Below are positions 45,801-53,431 of a stretch of 64,000 nt of DNA, piece after piece; the first letter of the stretch is position 1, and each line of letters starts with the position of its first letter. The notes under the pieces were generated by a model that had not been told where the DNA came from, searched no databases, and worked only from the letters and a program-made list of their open reading frames with translations. Position numbers and translations under genes: made by a program. Origin of the DNA: CAYZGU01 sp964478165 (GTDB lineage Bacteria > Poribacteria > WGA-4E > JAJDTR01); NCBI GenBank assembly GCA_964478165.1, contig CAYZGU010000022.1:62001-126000 (forward strand), written 5' to 3'.

Positions 45801-46105
45801 ATGAGATTCCGGCACTTACAGAGCTCCTGTCGAATTATCCGAATCCGTTCAATCCGGAAACCTGGATTCCGTTCCGATTGGCCGAGGACGCTTCTGTCTC
45901 TCTGACCATTTATGGCGCCACCGGGGAGTTGGTCAGGACGATTGAACTAGGGTTCACACCGGCGGCGTTGTATGAGAACAAGTCAGAATCCATCTATTGG
46001 GATGGACGCAACGAGTTCGGTGAACATGTCGCTAGCGGGATTTACTTCTATCATCTGAATGCGGGTACGTTCTCCGCGACACGTAAGATGGTTATTCTGA
46101 AGTAG
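36815..46105 (+). CDS. Giant tandem-repeat secreted surface protein (about 3,096 residues)
   Basis: A signal peptide (about 1-30, ending DSASA-QF) leads into about 18 tandem units of roughly 120-170 residues. Most open with a DGSGT or DGTGT motif and continue with FTYTAAGTMDGG and a VPxGW turn. Near residue 2,600 an Ig-like unit begins, then a beta-rich segment (IPAGTSLIHVPLAV, LNLVGVPLED). The end is a sorting-type domain with YPNPFNPETWIPF and YWDGRNEFGEHVASGIYFY. I see no cysteine and few Lys/Arg; Asp and Thr dominate, so it is acidic. ATG 36815 follows AAGGAGG with a 12-base gap. It is probably a filamentous adhesin or S-layer-like protein. Confidence 0.9.
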   Translation: MGSMKASKLGVLGLVALMIMLGGFADSASAQFAATSPTAPLTAGSADNTITIVLSGIDTAEGGITVEPPAGWVDLELADDTAAGYTTGVTAYAGTAGDGSLVDIDPTAETLTLVYGTINVSTGNGGVTAHDTVGTHTFTFIQMEIADDTTTLATATVDISTEAVGSGAVTPASTVSSGGLTGQEVIFTYTAVGNDGVNPDILNNGTFTLAVPNAFTNPSGNVVVAADVGSPTLGTTVISAGASEYTITVPITQMSGGDTFTITYSGITIPVNGSDDPTDYEFSSRIGFGANLDLLASGSPSVTANKAADGSGTVAVVSGASVEASSTGNSIVFRLTAAGTLSGGEVRIVVPAGWTAPQGSAGSAGYTSLSVGADVATLSFDEQKINIAIADLEIGETFDITYADVTAPSDLGTDIFTTYVVADDTVTEDPSEEITHQPNVTVQAADGSGTATLSPASTEAGSSTALAFTFTAAGSMDDGKVSVTIDSDWPAPSGNTVVTTSGSTGTPVYVGRTVTVPINNLDNSQQVVITYTADAPAEGGVTSLFVVKSQGTASGLLTQVGDPLEVAVGNAGDGTGTLAILPETAAAATEASVVTLTYTAAGTMDGGAVRLFQTTLADMDGEGVVAVESTGTIGELTLLSNRVIVPITSLEAGETVTFTYTVDLPTSAEEDFVPAIVGSMGSDGGGIVNLADESIDIKNAVDGTGTSSIGLAGATTIGTADHSSNAGSAATAYDIVFNPAGTMDTGEITVSIPAEFTSPVISTGAADADGELLVFLAQDDGTGADVASDGILGAEEVANGSAVDHTIFGRLVTIPLGGTIDDDVDATGSAHFVVVRYVATVGTVTGTYAFPIQAKSLEDGTLTDLAAQSTITVTNAADGSGTLAVTPAEIPVNTANVTIELVYTPAGPIDGGLLTFTEMADADWTKPGGTVGANETDEPGYVVVTALDSDGAAISGALGALTFPTQSNVRTLTVEVVSLGFGDTVLVEYGAGDGSLTAPGTAGNTYDFQLSVQGSADGALAGLAGGAETITVTSIEGSGTIAVNQDYVVEGSTNTYVFTYTAAAPVQAIEIEVPAGFTAPVITEGSEEDPGFTTTTAGTLGITGQTIELTGLTLAADDVVTITYKEAVAPGTAAAGLGDILVYTSATDGDIVQDPSNQIDTAEMDMEVFVVAAEAEGKVVAASDDDHTAAGGAIVIAGTARAAVEDAAVTFIYKPESFIKDGQFIIDLPAGLSAPTLEAGELGAVSAALKSDTDGAETDVTANLSVSGQKITLDIETLTEDTDGASNDDGYVSVTYSPFASPAAQGDYEADVSVRSYPSGALTTILNNEVIGGTGGSVAISVGVAESGSGTFTFDGPAEVNGGASAAFTFTYTAAGTMDGGQLGITEIAGFSAANVEDTPAVGFVTVEASAGATVAIAAPTDGVPLAADGSEKILIDLTTFAPGDTVTIIYGAGEDLGAVIPGTVGSHNFVLESLAGGDAFAAVGDPNENGEAAVEIINAADGSGTLAAISVEDGALTAAATGVHLRFTYTAIGAMDGGALRFTVPSGWTEPQGSDGVAGWVSVTGTASVLGTPEFSAASVVVPITTMAATQTIVLNYGDTDGAGAAAGTAVTPVAGDSEFSIQTRATADGTLTALDDAALTVAVTNAAAGTGSHDLTDGVSLVAGSTANEISIVFTAVGTMDGGRVSLTDSNTTLAAFTSDNITASASGGEIGDIDITADAITIPIVTLGAAETITIVHTLDAHTATGSGDSLVVGSDDDAADATVAVGDPIVITTTAAAPGSGTGTSNKTVAAKGGTIPNDGDATEIVFTYTAAGEIDTGGVIELHIASGWTAPTVEADADGEITVASSDDATVTDIVIDGQVVTVTVGVNELAATETVTFTYDKATAPDESAVHTFDILTGGDADAVAAAIASPIQITTTSTGDGSGSMVVDIDSIHAALTGALAFTYTAVEAITAGQVNISVPASFSDGTVSVTANDAAAADVTIASAVAAVVVDGTVEITVGTLAPQSQVVLTYADLVGPTVAADYEFVSSSQLTADGTMTNLDSSPTVTVTNAADGTGTASYLGGEISAGSDGNSLTFEFVPAGTMDGGEIVFGVPTDWTEPQGTESTAGYTVVTSDGSVGTPTFADGNVTIPITTLGPADKITIVYGSGSGSSGATAQTQSDAAARFTVQSAGASDGTATAIADAASTDVSVGNVRDGSGTLALDLETATAGNTVTLAFTYTPIGSIDGGQLSITTPDGWPNPDSGNTVAGVTAGVELGALSFSGATVTVPISSLTSGQSAELAYTVVVPSVLGTAVFAAKSQGDAEGTLVELDNGSPSLTVHDAADGSGDAEITHTAIAAASAANSLEVVFTAAGIMTDGATVSILVPSEFTPQSGDISPSSTGEIDADAATYVDGLVTIPVTSLETDETVTLVLTLDAPAAAGDYAFTISSTGGAGGTSTGIAAGPIAITVGEAADGSGSATASTTPDTIEASSDENTVTVVYTAVGTIVDGRVVVELPTGWSAVSANASSDDGASVEPPILSGNQIAVRINSMAADESVSIAINDVTSNDVLGPVTFNVLSRGSAAGSSTALAAGSPEVWNGQVVEITAISVAGSPGSAGDTITVSATGTAGQSATFSISGDLATDKAMTETESGSYSGEFVPVVDVHADGTYDVTVVLGPVSDSLTAGVVIETPEEPATPQFTMSIPAGTSLIHVPLAVASVDGVATSLESVGDLFDALGDAVNFLITHDAAGAKFDSYLGAASAGTDADRTLSEDLGIIAIMTDAAELVVEGDALGTDGVSAISLVAGLNLVGVPLEDPAFGDVSDLLSLEGASSVIVADGDVFRVVGAAGDAGDAAITGGQGYIIVAAAEGTTDVSGTAWVNGADSGAAPPLALTGFQSITRTPVLNVSGLLAEGNVQLRKDNLRLSLKNLTTGTSMSPALDDANRFGVTLVDLVGHAAQIGDVLELVAESPNPLLGIRPVHHVVTADDVQASRINMAELVAYEIPALTELLSNYPNPFNPETWIPFRLAEDASVSLTIYGATGELVRTIELGFTPAALYENKSESIYWDGRNEFGEHVASGIYFYHLNAGTFSATRKMVILK
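37740..44600 (+). repeat. Tandem coding repeats in the giant surface gene
   Basis: Repeat units marked by ADGSGT-like codons recur within this span, for example near 37738, 38150, 39448, 41323, 42991, 43423 and 44205, at intervals of roughly 400-500 bases. The repeats are clear in protein but weak in DNA because codons differ between copies. They therefore represent old tandem duplication rather than recent expansion. Confidence 0.8.
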
Positions 46106-46130
46106 ATTTATGCGGCACCGTATGTAACTG

Positions 46131-46186
46131 ATTAGCTGCCGGGCACGTGGAGCATCGATAGTCTTGCGCTTGGCAGCTAATTTTTT
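46131..46186 (+). terminator. Rho-independent-like terminator after the giant gene
   Basis: ATTAGCTGCC at 46131-46140 is a perfect 10-base inverted repeat of GGCAGCTAAT at 46172-46181. The T-run continues to 46186. The 31-base loop is larger than usual. It sits 26 bases after the giant gene's stop, so most transcripts should end here and the next surface gene would need its own promoter. Confidence 0.7.
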
Positions 46187-46424
46187 GTCTAGTAGACGCT
46201 CTAATAAAGTGGTTGTCGTAGTCCCAGATACCGGCAAAAGCAGTAAAACTTTCACGCCCGCCGGTGGTTTTAAGCGCCATATTGTTACGCTTCGAGAAAT
46301 CATACTATAGAAATCGCCAGTCGAAATGTGTGTTATTGGTTCCGAACCGCTCAACGAGCTTTGTCCGTCCTTGCCGACGGCATTTCAATCGTAGCATGAT
46401 GGGATTTTTCAGGAGGATGAATTT
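46187..46424 (+). other. Gap between the two surface genes
   Basis: After the terminator, about 240 bases precede the second surface gene. I see no convincing consensus promoter, although one is expected. A short frame here has no family motif. The 3' end holds a strong ribosome binding site, AGGAGGATGAATTT, directly before ATG 46425. Confidence 0.35.
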
Positions 46425-49400
46425 ATGAGTAATAAGAGGGCGCTTTACTTTTTACTTCTCGTATCATGTGCCTACGCTATCGCGGGGTCCGGGATCGCTT
46501 ACGGACAGAGCACCGCTACTTTTTCGCTTGTGGGCACTGTTAAGGAAGTAGGTAGTAATCCTGTCGGCCCCGCCGAGTACACTGTCGCAGTCGACGAATC
46601 TTCGTTTATACCTCGGAACGATGGTGCGACTGATGATGATGGCGCATACGGATTTTCGTTCTTAGATTTCACAGGGGGAACCGTAAGTGTTGGGGACGAA
46701 CTTACCCTAACCGCTGTAGAGGCTGCCACTGGCTCGATCAGAGGGACCGTTGTCTACACGGTCACAGTCGAAGATGTGACCGCTTCACCCGCTGGAGCGT
46801 CGGTCGATATCCTTTTGTCCGGAGTGTCGATTACAGCCACGCCGGCAAGCGTTTTCGCCAATGGGACGGATACATCGGATTTGACCATTGTGGTCCAACA
46901 CCAGGATGGCACGCTGGAAAGCGGCGACGCTCCCATCGTGACGGCGCCAGTCGGTACAGTGAGTCCCGTGGAGAACGTCGGTGATGGAACTTATACAGCC
47001 GTGTATACTGCGCCGAGCCTCGATTTCGAAGGGTCTATCACCGACACCATTTCCGTTACGTCGATAATTCTTGGAGAATCAGCCGAAACCCAGATCGCCC
47101 TCGAGATGATTCCGGCTGAGACACCGCCGGCCGAGGTGAATATTTTAGTCATAAGCGGTACCGTCTACCAGCACGATGGAGTGACACCGGTATCCGGGGC
47201 CACGGTTGATGTGTCCGTCGCCGATCTCTCCCAGTCGGCAGTAACCGAGGCCGCCGGTACGTACAACGTCACTTTTCTCAACGTCCTTGAGGCTGCTGCG
47301 ACCGCCGGCGACGCCGTGTCTATTGTCGCGACCGACTCCGACGGATTGCAACGCGGAGCTCTGGAATTTGTGCTCGCAAACGAAGATCTTGGTGCATTGG
47401 GATCCGCCAGCTTGGAGAGGGACGTTATAACGGATATCAAGGAGGCCACCAGTCTTCTCGCGGTCAGCGGCACGGTCTTTTTAATTGATGGAGAGACTCT
47501 GGCGACTGCGGGTGTCTCGGTTTTGATCGAAAATTCGGCACAGTCTCTTGAGTTGAGTGCCGTAACGGAGGAGAACGGCACGTATGCCATAACATTCTTC
47601 AACCCATTGGAAGTCGTCGCGGAGACCGGCGACCGGCTAATCCTGAATGTCTCGGGGCCGAGTGACCAGGGAGATGTAATAGACAGTGTTGAATACGTTC
47701 TCACGGCCGAAGACATTGAGGCGAAGCAACTTAGTTGGGACGCCGTTGTTGACCTAACCCCCGAGCCCACCACGCTCCTAGTTGTTGACGGTCTGGTTCG
47801 CAACCCAGACGGAAGCCTGGCAGGTGCTGGAATTTCGGTTTCCGTAAGTCTGATTGACTCCACCGGTGTGGAGCCGCCTCGCGAACAGGCAGTTGAGACA
47901 GCCGCGAACGGTACCTACACGGTGACCTTCTTTGATCCAATCGCACCGGTTGCGGGAGTTGCACATAGTTTGTATATCGAGGCGCAACCAGTCGGACTGG
48001 ATGCTTACACACATTCGATTACGCCCGTCTCGTCCAGCAATGTGTTGACTCAGCGCGCCACAGTTGACCTTGATTTGCTCGTTTATAGTCCGGATTCGGA
48101 CCATGCACAGATTTCCGTAGCAGCTATTGACGATCAAAGCGCTTTATCGGACGATGAGCTGACCATATATTCTGACAGCGAAACGGTTCAGCTAGCGGTT
48201 ACCATCCTGAATCGCTCCGAGCATCCATTACAGTCTGTCGTCGTCCAAATCTCGGCTGACTCAGATGAGGCGGGATGGACCGACATAGCGACGCTTCAAG
48301 AGGATGACCTAGACGCGCCGGTTTTGTGGACTATTGACAATTTCGAGGCGTTAATCGCGATCGCGGAAAGTGTCCGGGTGCGTGCGGTTGCCACTAATGT
48401 GTTCTCGCTTGTTCAAGCAACGGCCGTGGTTGTGAATGTTCCCTTGAGTGCTGCTGCCACCCCGCTAAAAATCGGCACCGAGATCACGGAGATTACTGAT
48501 GGCACCGCGGTCGTCGAAGCTAATGACGATGGCGTTTTCATTCTCGGTGGTCTCATGGCCGAGGGCGTGGAAGCACCCATGGCTGTGTTCACGGTCAAAC
48601 CCGCTGACGAAGTCGACAGGGTGGCAGGCGTAAACCTCTTGGTGAGTCTACGCTTGGCGGCGCACGTGCCTGGCGACGCGGTTGAACTTGAGTCTACCGT
48701 GTCCGAACTCCCAGATGCTGATGGTGCGTATACTGTCACAGTAGCCGACCTCGGAGAGCTCGGCGAGGGCGGTGAGTTTCTATTCCAAGCCGTCGCAGTC
48801 GACGCCACGGGCGTGGCAGAAGCCGTTGATCTAAGCTACGCGATATCGGTGAATGTCGTCAATGAGACGATTCCGGTTCCGGGCCCAGAGGTCATCGCCT
48901 TAGAGGCCGTCTCCGCGAGCTCGAACGCTGAGAGCGATGCCGTGCAGGGCTCGCTTACGTTGCGCGCCTTTACCGAAAGTGTCACTGCGCCTGACGTAAC
49001 AGCCGTACAATTTCAAATTAAAAGGCGTGGCGCCGAAGAGTGGAGTGCCCTGGGGGAAGCTACGGAGTCCACGCTTGTTGACGAGCCGACAGTTGACGAC
49101 CTGCTAGTAATCCTCGAATCAATCCTGGAGTCGATTGTCGATGGTGATGAAAGCGAAGCCGATGCACCAGACGCTTATCGCCTGTGGATACTCGAGGATG
49201 TCGACACTACCCTTCTCGAAGATACCATTCCACAACGCCATCATTCAGAGGAAATCACTGCAACAGTCGACAACGATGAGAATCCCTATGTCGTACGGGC
49301 GGTCGCCCTTGATTCGGACGCTACCGAGTATATCGGAGGCGTCGGCGCCACTGTTGAGGTATCCGTTCACAATTTGCCACCAATCGCGCCCCTCGAGATT

Positions 49401-52292
49401 GGTACGCAAATTACTGCCGTAAATGACGTCGCGGGTGCCGTCTCGATCGACGAAGACGGTAGGTTCCAATTGGGCGGCGTCGTGTCCGCTGATGTCGCAC
49501 CACCGGCGGTGACGCTAACAGTTGCCCCTGCCGCCGACGCATCTAGAGTATCCGGAGTCAGAGTCCTGTTCAATGCGCGGAACGCTGATGGCTCAATGGG
49601 CGAGCCTGTGCACGTGGAGGACCAATCGGCGGAACTTGTTGACGGCCTGTATACTGTTACGATTCCGGACGTGAGCGTACTTACACCTGATGGTGAATAC
49701 ATAATCCAGGCTGTTGCGATTGACGCACTGGGGGTGGGGGGAATCCTTGAAGAACAGAATGCTGAATTTGCGATCGTAGCTAATGTAGTCAACTTTGTCC
49801 CGCCTAGCTTTGCAGATGTGAACGTCCTTAGCGTTGGCGGACGAAGCGTCGCGGAAACGATCGAAGCCTCTCCCTCGGGCGTGCTCGTGGGCTCGCCAGC
49901 CACAACGGCGCAGAGCTTCAGCTTTCAACTGCAGGCCGCGGGCTTGATTACAGGGGATATTGACGTCCTTGTCGACGATGTTTCAGCCCGAGCGAACGGA
50001 CACCTTGAGGTTGCCGCAGTGGCGCTTAACCGCGAAAGCGCTGCAAGCACCCTGACACAGTTGTTTACAATCACGGTCGATACGTCCACATTCGAAGACG
50101 GCGCACACGCCCTCGCCGGCCGGATTACGAAGCGAAACGGCTCCGTGGCGTTCGCACTGCCTGGCCTTTTCGTGGACCGGACTCCGCCTATCGTTAACGT
50201 CCTATCTCCACTTGCCGGCCATGAGGTGAGCGCACTTCTCACCCTGCATACGGAGCATAGTGATGGAGCTGGAAGCGGCATTGATTCTTCCGATGCGGCC
50301 GCCGTAGAAGTTGAACTCTCGAGGCTTGCGCCGCCGGACGAGATCGAAATGACGGTCGAACCGTCCCAAATTGCAAAGAATGACAATGGGCTTGTCTATA
50401 CGCGTACCGACGCGCTAGAAGGAGGGGCATATCGTGCGCATGTTCGCGTTACTGATCGCGGAGGGAACACCGGCACGGCTTCATCGGAATTTACAGTCGT
50501 CGGATCCGATCCCCCAGTTCCAGATAGCACCCCGCCATCCATTTCTCAGGTTAGCCCCCTCGGCGTAGTGACCACCGCTGATGTTGAGCTTTCATTTCTG
50601 GCCTTCGACGAGCAATCCGGCGTGACGGAGGTAAGCATCGCACTGGATGGTGATACGCCAATACAGGGCGCGACACGTTCCGTTACGGGATTAACCGCTG
50701 GCGCGCACACGGCAACAGCATTCGCCTCCAATGGGGTCGGGCTGCAAACGGACTTCAGCTGGACGTTTACGGTTGAGATTACGCTGCCGCCGCCGCCTCC
50801 GCCGCCTGATGTTGTGCCGCCCACCATTGTCACCAACTCCCCGCAAGGACTTGTGCGCGAGGAGAGACCTCGAATTAGCGCTTCCGCCACAGACGAATCC
50901 GGCATTAGAAACATCGATTTTCGAGTGTTTGACAGTGCGCTCAGACAGATTCCCGCCGGAACGGAGACGTTTGACGGCACTACATCCGGATTCTTCATTC
51001 CGGAAGGAGCCATGGCCAACGGCACGTACACTGTTGCAGTGGACGTTACCGACAACAGCGGCAATGTTACAAAGGCGAGTTGGAGTTTTACCCTTGAGGC
51101 GGACAACGCGCCGCCTGTCATCGGCTCCATTTCTCCGCAAGGACTGGTGCGAGACAAAACCCCTCGTATTACGGTTTCGGTGACCGATGATGTTTCAGGT
51201 GTTGAATCGGTCGATTTCCGGGTGTTTGATAGCAATCTCAGAGGCATTCCGGGAATCGACACCTTCGAGGGTGGCACCACCGCATTTTTCACTCCTTTAA
51301 GCGGGATGCGCAACGACACATATACCGTCGGCGTCAACGCGATTGATAAGAGTGGCAACCTAGCCACTACGACCTGGAGCTTCACGTTAGAGGCCGACGA
51401 TTCGCCCCCGGTCATCGGAGTTACGTCTCCACAGGGCATCGTGAGAGATGCCACTCCGCGCATCTCAGCAGCGATTACCGATGACCTGTCAGGCATTCGG
51501 TCAGTCGATTTCCGCGTGTTCGATAGTGACGTCCGTGGTATCGCCGGTATCGACACGTTTGAGGGAGGAACCACCGCGTACTTTACGCCCTTGAACCCAA
51601 TGCGAAATGGTACCTACACCGTAGGCATTAATGTCACGGATAAGAGCGGGAATCTGGCAACCACGACTTGGAGCTTCACCGTTGAGGTGGACAAGATGCC
51701 GCCCGTCATTGCTTCTGTTTCTCCGGAGGGCATCATTCGGCCCGAGGGACCGATCATCTCGGCCTCGGCGAGTGACGATCTCTCTGGTATTGGGACAATG
51801 CAGATTACGCTCAGGGACGCTGAGCTGCGCGCCATCGCCGGAAGAACTGTGTTCGAGGGTGGCACGTCTGCGAATTTCGTGCCCGACGCCCCACTTGCTT
51901 TCGGAACCTACTATGTCGCCGTCCGGGCCACCGATAAGAGCGGTAATCTGGCGACCGCGAATTGGAGCTTTACCGTAGAAAGCCAGGGGGGAGCCGCGGT
52001 TCTAGACGTGAGAAACTATCCGAATCCATTCAGCGCATCCACGAAGCTGAGTTTCACCCTGACGCGACAGGCCAACGTCAATATCCAAATCTTCGATCTG
52101 ACACTCCGGCCGGTTCGGGTACTGCAGAACGGACCGCTACCTGCTGGCCCAGTCAATATTGCCTGGGATGCTAAAAGCGGTAATGGCGAGGCCTTAGCGA
52201 GAGGAGTGTACTTTTGTCAGATCATCGTTCAGGATGACCTTCGCTCGGAACACCGCGTCTTAAAGATGGCGCTGACCGGCAACGGGAATTAG
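46425..52292 (+). CDS. Large secreted Ig-repeat surface protein (1,955 residues)
   Basis: A signal peptide ends near residue 27 (AYG-QS). The first 550 residues hold four carboxypeptidase-regulatory-like or Ig-like units (SGTVYQHDGVTPVSGATVDV, SGTVFLIDGETLATAGV). The middle has a pair of related domains (PLKIGTEITEI and PLEIGTQITAV). Five Ig-like repeats of about 95 residues follow from about 1,365, each opening with SPQG or similar. A PPPPPPP linker lies before the second. The end is a sorting-type domain (NYPNPFSASTKLSFTL, GVYFCQIIV). It probably is exposed on or released from the cell. The ATG has an excellent ribosome binding site. Confidence 0.9.
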   Translation: MSNKRALYFLLLVSCAYAIAGSGIAYGQSTATFSLVGTVKEVGSNPVGPAEYTVAVDESSFIPRNDGATDDDGAYGFSFLDFTGGTVSVGDELTLTAVEAATGSIRGTVVYTVTVEDVTASPAGASVDILLSGVSITATPASVFANGTDTSDLTIVVQHQDGTLESGDAPIVTAPVGTVSPVENVGDGTYTAVYTAPSLDFEGSITDTISVTSIILGESAETQIALEMIPAETPPAEVNILVISGTVYQHDGVTPVSGATVDVSVADLSQSAVTEAAGTYNVTFLNVLEAAATAGDAVSIVATDSDGLQRGALEFVLANEDLGALGSASLERDVITDIKEATSLLAVSGTVFLIDGETLATAGVSVLIENSAQSLELSAVTEENGTYAITFFNPLEVVAETGDRLILNVSGPSDQGDVIDSVEYVLTAEDIEAKQLSWDAVVDLTPEPTTLLVVDGLVRNPDGSLAGAGISVSVSLIDSTGVEPPREQAVETAANGTYTVTFFDPIAPVAGVAHSLYIEAQPVGLDAYTHSITPVSSSNVLTQRATVDLDLLVYSPDSDHAQISVAAIDDQSALSDDELTIYSDSETVQLAVTILNRSEHPLQSVVVQISADSDEAGWTDIATLQEDDLDAPVLWTIDNFEALIAIAESVRVRAVATNVFSLVQATAVVVNVPLSAAATPLKIGTEITEITDGTAVVEANDDGVFILGGLMAEGVEAPMAVFTVKPADEVDRVAGVNLLVSLRLAAHVPGDAVELESTVSELPDADGAYTVTVADLGELGEGGEFLFQAVAVDATGVAEAVDLSYAISVNVVNETIPVPGPEVIALEAVSASSNAESDAVQGSLTLRAFTESVTAPDVTAVQFQIKRRGAEEWSALGEATESTLVDEPTVDDLLVILESILESIVDGDESEADAPDAYRLWILEDVDTTLLEDTIPQRHHSEEITATVDNDENPYVVRAVALDSDATEYIGGVGATVEVSVHNLPPIAPLEIGTQITAVNDVAGAVSIDEDGRFQLGGVVSADVAPPAVTLTVAPAADASRVSGVRVLFNARNADGSMGEPVHVEDQSAELVDGLYTVTIPDVSVLTPDGEYIIQAVAIDALGVGGILEEQNAEFAIVANVVNFVPPSFADVNVLSVGGRSVAETIEASPSGVLVGSPATTAQSFSFQLQAAGLITGDIDVLVDDVSARANGHLEVAAVALNRESAASTLTQLFTITVDTSTFEDGAHALAGRITKRNGSVAFALPGLFVDRTPPIVNVLSPLAGHEVSALLTLHTEHSDGAGSGIDSSDAAAVEVELSRLAPPDEIEMTVEPSQIAKNDNGLVYTRTDALEGGAYRAHVRVTDRGGNTGTASSEFTVVGSDPPVPDSTPPSISQVSPLGVVTTADVELSFLAFDEQSGVTEVSIALDGDTPIQGATRSVTGLTAGAHTATAFASNGVGLQTDFSWTFTVEITLPPPPPPPDVVPPTIVTNSPQGLVREERPRISASATDESGIRNIDFRVFDSALRQIPAGTETFDGTTSGFFIPEGAMANGTYTVAVDVTDNSGNVTKASWSFTLEADNAPPVIGSISPQGLVRDKTPRITVSVTDDVSGVESVDFRVFDSNLRGIPGIDTFEGGTTAFFTPLSGMRNDTYTVGVNAIDKSGNLATTTWSFTLEADDSPPVIGVTSPQGIVRDATPRISAAITDDLSGIRSVDFRVFDSDVRGIAGIDTFEGGTTAYFTPLNPMRNGTYTVGINVTDKSGNLATTTWSFTVEVDKMPPVIASVSPEGIIRPEGPIISASASDDLSGIGTMQITLRDAELRAIAGRTVFEGGTSANFVPDAPLAFGTYYVAVRATDKSGNLATANWSFTVESQGGAAVLDVRNYPNPFSASTKLSFTLTRQANVNIQIFDLTLRPVRVLQNGPLPAGPVNIAWDAKSGNGEALARGVYFCQIIVQDDLRSEHRVLKMALTGNGN
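50520..51985 (+). repeat. Five tandem Ig-like coding repeats
   Basis: Units of about 95 codons begin near 50525, 50815, 51110, 51405 and 51700. Each carries a PP-I-x-SP-G start, a DFRVFDS-like strand in units 2-4, and a W-S-F-T strand at the end. Units 2-4 are most alike. The protein identity is high but third codon positions differ widely, so the array is not a recent expansion. Confidence 0.85.
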
Positions 52293-52404
52293 TTATTGAG
52301 GGTGGACGGGTCGTGCGCCCTGATTTATCCCGCCACGCCCCCTCACGATAAGCACTCGGCCATTCTCGAAGAAGAAGGCGAATACCACTAAGAAGGAGCA
52401 TCTT

Positions 52405-53361
52405 ATGTTGAAGAGGAATCATTGGAGACTGTTGAATGGAACTGTCATTTTAATCTTTGTATTCTGTGTTACGCCAATTTGTTTGGCGGGAGTTGACGCC
52501 GCGCCATACCTCCGCCTCGGTGCCGGAGCGGCATCCATCGGAGTTGGCGGCGCAGTGACCTCAGTCGTTGATGACGCCACATCCACCGTCTGGAATCCGG
52601 CCGGCTTAGCCTCCGTCAAGGCCCCGACGCTCACCCTTTCGACCGTTAAACAGCCGTTGGACAAAAACGAAAGCTTTCTAGGGTTGGCCACCGGATTTGG
52701 AAACACAGGTGCGCTCGGACTCGCGATAATCAATATTACGGTTGAGGATATAGCCTCTTATGATGACACCGGGACGGCGGGTCAGGCCTTTGAATATCAA
52801 ACGCGGTCTGTCTCTCTCTCGTATGGCCAGGAGGTCGGCGGCATAAAAGTCGGCGTCGGATTGGGATTTCTAAGCGACAGTTTTTCGATTGGTTCCGGGG
52901 AACGGATGAATGGCCTTCGCGGATTGGATCTCGGACTCATGGGGGATTTAATCTATTCGAAGGGCGAGGAGGTGGCCGTGCCGACCGCGAGCTACGGCGT
53001 CGCGCTACGCAATATTGGGGGTTCAATCGCTGATAGTGACGTCCCCGTGCTTATGAACGCCGGACTATCGTTTAGGCTCATTAGGAAACACGCAGCTACG
53101 TTCTCAGTCGATCTGGAACACGAATTTGTTGAACTGGAGGAGAACTCCTCGACCGTGCGATTGGGTGTTGAATATGTCGTCGGCCAAGCGTTCGCCGTCC
53201 GTGGTGGGCTCACGGCCACACGTGATCAACAGAGCCTGTTCGTCGGATTTGGTGTTGACGTTGGCGGCTTAAGGCTTGATTATGCACTGCAAGATGAAGC
53301 CTCCAGCCGTATGCGGGATCTTAACAGCCCGCACTACGTGTCGCTGTCTTATACCTATTAA
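52405..53361 (+). CDS. PorV/PorQ-like outer-membrane beta-barrel protein
   Basis: The 318-residue protein has a signal peptide (GTVILIFVFCVTPICLA) and the family start GAGAASIGVGGAVTSVVDDA, then WNPAGLAS. Alternating beta strands continue to the end (HYVSLSYTY), which has the aromatic C-terminus of outer-membrane barrels. PorV is the shuttle subunit of type IX secretion in Bacteroidetes. Its position after two proteins with sorting-type C-termini suggests it helps to receive or anchor them. The gene has a GAAGGAG site before ATG 52405. Confidence 0.82.
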   Translation: MLKRNHWRLLNGTVILIFVFCVTPICLAGVDAAPYLRLGAGAASIGVGGAVTSVVDDATSTVWNPAGLASVKAPTLTLSTVKQPLDKNESFLGLATGFGNTGALGLAIINITVEDIASYDDTGTAGQAFEYQTRSVSLSYGQEVGGIKVGVGLGFLSDSFSIGSGERMNGLRGLDLGLMGDLIYSKGEEVAVPTASYGVALRNIGGSIADSDVPVLMNAGLSFRLIRKHAATFSVDLEHEFVELEENSSTVRLGVEYVVGQAFAVRGGLTATRDQQSLFVGFGVDVGGLRLDYALQDEASSRMRDLNSPHYVSLSYTY

Positions 53362-53431
53362 GGTGTTGAAACGCTAATTACATTCGACTTTGCGGGCGTA
53401 GCCTAATCTGCCGAAGCCAGGAGATTGCATA

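Noticed and set aside
50546..51574. Long minus-strand open frame (342 codons) opposite the Ig-repeat gene
   Set aside because: It is the antisense of biased, repetitive coding sequence with no start signal and Ser/Val/Pro-rich content; the sense frame has clear domains.
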